Origin: Motacilla alba alba
Taxonomy: Eukaryota > Chordata > Aves > Passeriformes > Motacillidae
Reading direction: 5' to 3'
Assembly (NCBI RefSeq): GCF_015832195.1
Contig: NC_052018.1
Span: 37,453,052 to 37,517,051, forward strand
Length of the DNA: 64,000 nucleotides
Shown here: positions 59,241 to 64,000 of the stretch, piece after piece
Numbering within the stretch: the stretch's first letter is position 1
Layout of the letters: the number at the start of each line of letters is the position of its first letter
The notes under the pieces: model-generated
Seen by the model: the letters and a program-made list of their open reading frames with translations, nothing else
What the model was told of the DNA's origin: nothing
Databases searched by the model: none
Position numbers and translations under genes: made by a program

Positions 59241-62200
59241 AAGCAAGACAGTACTTGAGACAGTTAGTTGTGCTTCTCTAAGTCGTCTCAGATGCCACTC
59301 ATATTTTGGGGCATGACGGGTCAGGATTCAATTTGTTTTGCTGATATTTCAGCAGCTGCATTAGGGCATCTGAATATGATCACAGAAGCATAAATAAAAT
59401 ATTGATCTCCTCACTGCTAGTTATATTCTGATTAAAAGACCAAGACTTGAGTGATGTTTATTATTTTTTTTTGGTATACTCCAAAGTACATGATATTAAA
59501 AATACAGTCTGGTTTAAAATATTAAATAAAACAATTTCTGTTTTAAGTTATTGATATTTTCTTCATTTGCATCTCCACTGTAACAAAAGGACTGCATGGT
59601 ATGGGAATAGATTGCCATAAGGGATAGGTTTACATCTTTTAAAGCAGCCCTGCAAATCTTCTGGAATTGCTGGCAAAAAAGAAATACACAGATAATACAT
59701 GGGCCTAATCCAATGGCTGCAGAAATCAGCAAGCATGCTGGAAACACACTTTTGACCAGAGCAAGCTGTGCCCAAGGAAACTATAAAAACAAATAAGCAA
59801 AGAGTTTGGAAATGCTTCTGAGAACTGCAAGGAAGAAAAACAAAATGCAGCATATTAAAAGTGGAGCTAGAAGCAGTGCAAGTTTACTATTTTTATTTGA
59901 AAAGTTAAGGTATAAAATAAGCAGCTATCCATCAAGGATGGATAGTGCAGTTCTGAGCCGCAAGTTAGGCTTGTTCGTGAACTGGTTTTTGATTTTTTTT
60001 AAGGAGATGATTTTTTGAAAATATTAAAAAAAACCCAAACCAAACCAACTGTCAAATTGAAATAGTGCATAAACAGAAAAGCATTTAAAATCTCATAAGA
60101 TCACATTTACTTTCAGCAGTTTTACATGGTGTCTAGCGTCCCTGTTTTTATGTTATTCAAAATATGAGCAAATTGGAGCAAATGTAACCAACAAAACTAA
60201 AATTGAATAATTTTAAAGTAGTCGAAAGGAAAATTCTTCTTGGGCCCTAAATCTCAGTTTTGACTCCTAAACATAGATGAAGTTTTGAATTTTCAGTCTA
60301 AGCTTGACTAAAAAATTTGCAGTGCCTTGAACACTCTGACATGTGAAAAAAAGTGAAAAGTTTTCCATCCTGCTTAAATCAAAACTGAGTGGGCCATTTG
60401 TGTGTTAAATATATTACCTTAATCCTAGCTGACAAAATGAAACGGTTCCATTTGTTTTATTTATACTGTGATATTTATCAAAAAAGGTGATAAAGATAAG
60501 GTTATAAAACTTGAATAGAAGTACATGTTTTACACTGTGTTATTAAGTCTCTGAGAAGTAATGCTATCTTTATTTATTGTAATGTCTGAGAGAGAATGAT
60601 TTTACAATTATTTTGACTATCACACTTAATTGAAATGAGAATGTGTAAATTTTCTGTAAGAGTAAAACAGATGGTGGTACTATAATATAGTTGCAATTTA
60701 GGCTGTGTTAATTTCTCTTTATAAGCCTGAATCTCCACCTCATTACCTAACATTAATGAATTCATGCCACAAAAGGTTCAGCTAAGGGAAGCAATAAAGA
60801 AATAAATGCACAAACTAAAAGAGCAATGAAATTATCATCTGAAGAAAAAACTTACATGATTCACCATGTCAGTAAAGGTACAGGAATAATTGGTTATATG
60901 GATCACTGCTCCTGCTGTGTTGTATAAGAAATCACTGGATCAGTCTCATACACACGCATCCCTGGAGGGAGCGTGACGAGGAGAACAATTGCTTTTCTGC
61001 AACAAAAAAATCTTGAGAACATTTGTTTCCATCCACTGGCAGTTTCATAAACAATGTCATGTCTTCAAAACACATGGAGTAAAACCTTTTATTTTAGACT
61101 ATGCAGCTATTCTGTTACTGGATCAAATCTATGCAATTCTGTTAATTTTAGAAACACAGCCCATGGTTATGATGGTCAATAACCTCAAAACCATCGTAAA
61201 TACAAAAAGAGAGTGAGAAACACTATGAGTGGGACTGATCTTGGAGATGACTGCCTTTTCTTTCAATTCTGGTAATGATAACAATCTTCTAATTCAGATA
61301 TCAGGCTACATATTGATGTTAGAAGGATAAATCCAGACTTGGCCTTCTTAACTTAGATGCTATATGTGATGGCTGTAAATATCAACTGACATCCCAAACC
61401 CACTGGAATGTGTCTGGGTTTGATTGTGGGAATGTGATGCTTTAGCTCCTACAAAAACCCTGTAGCTGCGAATGATCCTTCAAGAGTTGTTCATTGTCAG
61501 CGCACAGTATTGACAAATTTTCTTTCCTTCACCTGAGCCTTCCTTCACCTTCTACCTTACAGGACACACTGAGACCACTGGGATGAAAAAGGCCTCTTTG
61601 GTCTTCTAAAGTTACAAGATTTGCATTGAGAATGCTTGACTATAATTTACTCTAACAAATCTCAGGTCTGTTGGAAACTGGAGTTGAAAAGATGGTTCCA
61701 CGCTCCTGCAAACAGAAAAAGAAATAGGTAAGAACAAGTAGAGGAGGTTAGTTTTCACTAAAAGTCAGTGCAAGGTGCTCACTCCATTTCACAACTCTCC
61801 CATGAACTGGAGGAAACAGTTTTTGTTTATAAGTAATGTGAGAAAGGAGGCTGAGTGCTTTTCTTACAATAGCCATCTAGTCAAAGCAGCAGAGTGCAGT
61901 GAAATCATTAATACTCATTAATTTTTTGAAAGATCAGTGATTGACTCAGTAGTAACTTGTGTGCTATGTGTGTGAGTTTGTGCTAGACTTTTCTTACCAG
62001 AGGTGTAAAACAACATTAAAATTATTAGCTAAGACTGTGCTTTACACTTTTGTTAGACTCTCCTCTGGCCACGTCCCACTGGGAACCCCATTCTAGTGAA
62101 TGTGCAATGTAAAAATATGAATGAGCTAAACACAATTTAATTTTAACTTTGGTCATTCCAGGGTCCATAAATACCTATAGATTCAAAAGATCATGAAAGG

Positions 62201-64000
62201 ATTGTTTAAGATGTAAATTACTCATGTACTGGCTATTTTGACATAAATTTAAAAATAGCTCTAATATTGTCATGATGAGTGGTACAGAATAGCTTAAAGG
62301 ATTTTCTGTCTTCCTTTGTACTTTGTTTTATTTTGTGTAAAATTCTGTAATACAAGTATTGTGCACCATCCAAGTGATAGTAAAGATGGCAGTAAAAGCT
62401 ATTGCTGTATTAAAAACCTGGCAATTAGTTCAACAAACGATCTTTGTTTTGTTTTTTAACAAGCACATGATAAAAAAGGAAGCAATGAAAGAAGTTCATG
62501 AGATGGAAGCTATAAGCTAGCGTGAATGATCAGTCAAGGCTGTCAACATTTATGTAGTGTATTTCTCTTTTGTTGCTATTTATGTTCCAATTCAGAAATA
62601 AAGGGAGTTTATCTCTTCAGCCCCCTGCCAGACTGGAGCAGAACATACAGATTGTTTTGTTGCTCGGTGTTTGAGCCGCACAGAAAAACTAAAAAAACTA
62701 AGAGTTGATTTTTAATAATTCATTTTAATTTAGAAGATACCTTTATCTCTCTAGCTGTAAAGTCCCCCCTTTTCCTTCCCATTCACTCAGGTCTGTGTCA
62801 GTTATTTCACATGAAGGACAGGATGCATTTTAAATTCATTGTTGTCATGTACAGATACCTGAGGTACTACAGTAATCCCATGATCTTATAAGGTGAGCAG
62901 ACTAGCCTGCCATATAGAAAAGTGGTTTTAGAGAGAAGTGACTGCCTTTTAGTTTCACAATTGCATCCTTTTCCGATTTACATTCAGCTCTTGTACACGC
63001 TTTCTGCAGAAGCACTACATAATTTAGTGTAGGGAAGAAAACACCAGGCTAGGTATAGGGTAAAAATCTAGTTGGCAGTTATTTTTTCTCTGCTTAGAAG
63101 AGGATAGGGAGGCAAAGGGAATGAGATAGGAACATGCTCAAGTCTTACCATTCACTTGATTTTTTCTCATCATAGATATGTTCTTTCCCTATGACCCCTG
63201 CAAAATGGTATTACCATTAGATGGTAAGTGAAAAGACCTCTTTAAAAACATAGCACTTTAACAAATTGTTTAGCAATGACTGCATGCAGCCATCAGGAAA
63301 AAAACTGACGAGGATGACAGAATTTCAATATTGAATGTGAAAGTATTAAAATAATCTGAGGATTGACTAGAAAAGAAAAGCCTGATTAAATATTCTTGAT
63401 AGCTTCTGAGGCAGAAAAGAAACCAGACGTCTCTCTGTCCATATTTATTACTGGAACCTCTGTTCATTCTTCTTGGCTACTGTAATAGAGGGGGGATATT
63501 ATCTCCTCTTGGGAACCAAGAGGCTCAGCTGGAAAGATATTGTCACTGTTCAGCCATTGAGTCTAAATTTCTGTTCTTAAGAGTGTTCTCAACCTTTGCC
63601 CAAAACCAAAAATAAACCTGCCAAGACTTTTCTCCCTCTTTGCAGGGATTGGAAGCACTGAAATGCTATAAAAGAGGTAGTTTTTTAATGTTTTAAGATT
63701 TAGGCCAAACAGTGTGTAGGAGATCAAAGGGTGTCTAAACCTTACTCCTTAAAGAAGGAGAAATGGATGCATTCAGATAAACATCCACATCATATTTTTA
63801 TTTTGATTAGAACGATCTCTTTCATGTTCACTCACTGCTACTTTCCATCAAACATAGTTTAACCACCCTCTCAAATGATGTATGTTTGCTGGTTTTTCCT
63901 TTCACTATTATGGTTTCGCCAAACCTTTGACAATAGCCAAAACTGGATGAATAGAGGATGGGTGAGGCAGTAAATCTTAAATTTCAGTTTTAAAAGGTTT
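59241..64000. other. AT-rich non-coding DNA, no gene seen
   Basis: No supported gene, RNA or transposon. A/C low complexity at about 60027-60048. All open frames are under 100 codons and unrecognisable. Confidence 0.65.

Noticed and set aside
1..64000. CRISPR arrays, operons, phage or plasmid modules
   Set aside because: No regularly spaced identical repeats, no long coding frames and no bacterial gene density. The sequence is clearly vertebrate nuclear DNA.

Overview
The window is non-coding nuclear DNA from a bird, most likely a songbird (passerine). Three things point that way. (1) CR1 LINE 3' ends occur at four places, with the avian octamer tail (ATTCTATG-like). (2) At 18701-18840 there is a composite element on the minus strand with a tRNA-Ile(AAU)-like head and a CR1-like tail, the layout known for the passerine family TguSINE1. 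(3) Two copies of one avian-type retroviral LTR lie in opposite orientation at 23272-24352 and 39861-40611. The DNA is AT-rich, with homopolymers and T/G or A/C low-complexity tracts typical of a long intron or gene desert.

I found no protein-coding exon, functional tRNA, rRNA, CRISPR array or bacterial-type operon that I can support. Open reading frames are short (longest 159 codons, minus strand 28846-29325), overlap each other on both strands, and match no family I recognise. I therefore report no CDS.

Layout: 1-8390 plain AT-rich DNA with a GATA microsatellite (4382-4422); 8391-8479 CR1; 8480-18700 plain sequence with two pyrimidine tracts and a Z-DNA-type palindrome; 18701-18840 tRNA-derived SINE; 20172-20281 a near-perfect 55-bp tandem duplication; 23272-24352 LTR copy 1 (minus); 24861-25355 a decayed repeat of about 52 bp followed by a cluster of TCATTA/GGATTA motifs; 26987-27430 a possible second LTR type; 27431-35770 plain; 35771-35862 CR1 (minus); 39861-40611 LTR copy 2 (plus, lacking its 3' third); 42857-43168 a small CpG-containing GC-rich patch followed by a 29-nt poly-T; 45830-46333 two CR1 tails; 49551-49945 a C-rich/G-rich minisatellite-like island with a strong G-quadruplex motif; 49946-64000 plain AT-rich DNA with one perfect hairpin and one possible LTR-like block.

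The elements do not form a pathway. They are independent insertions and local duplications in neutral-looking DNA. The items most worth a second look are the degenerate 52-bp repeat with its motif cluster (24861-25355), the roughly 51-bp internal repeats and apparently long R region of the LTR family, and the GC-rich islands at 42.9 kb and 49.6 kb.
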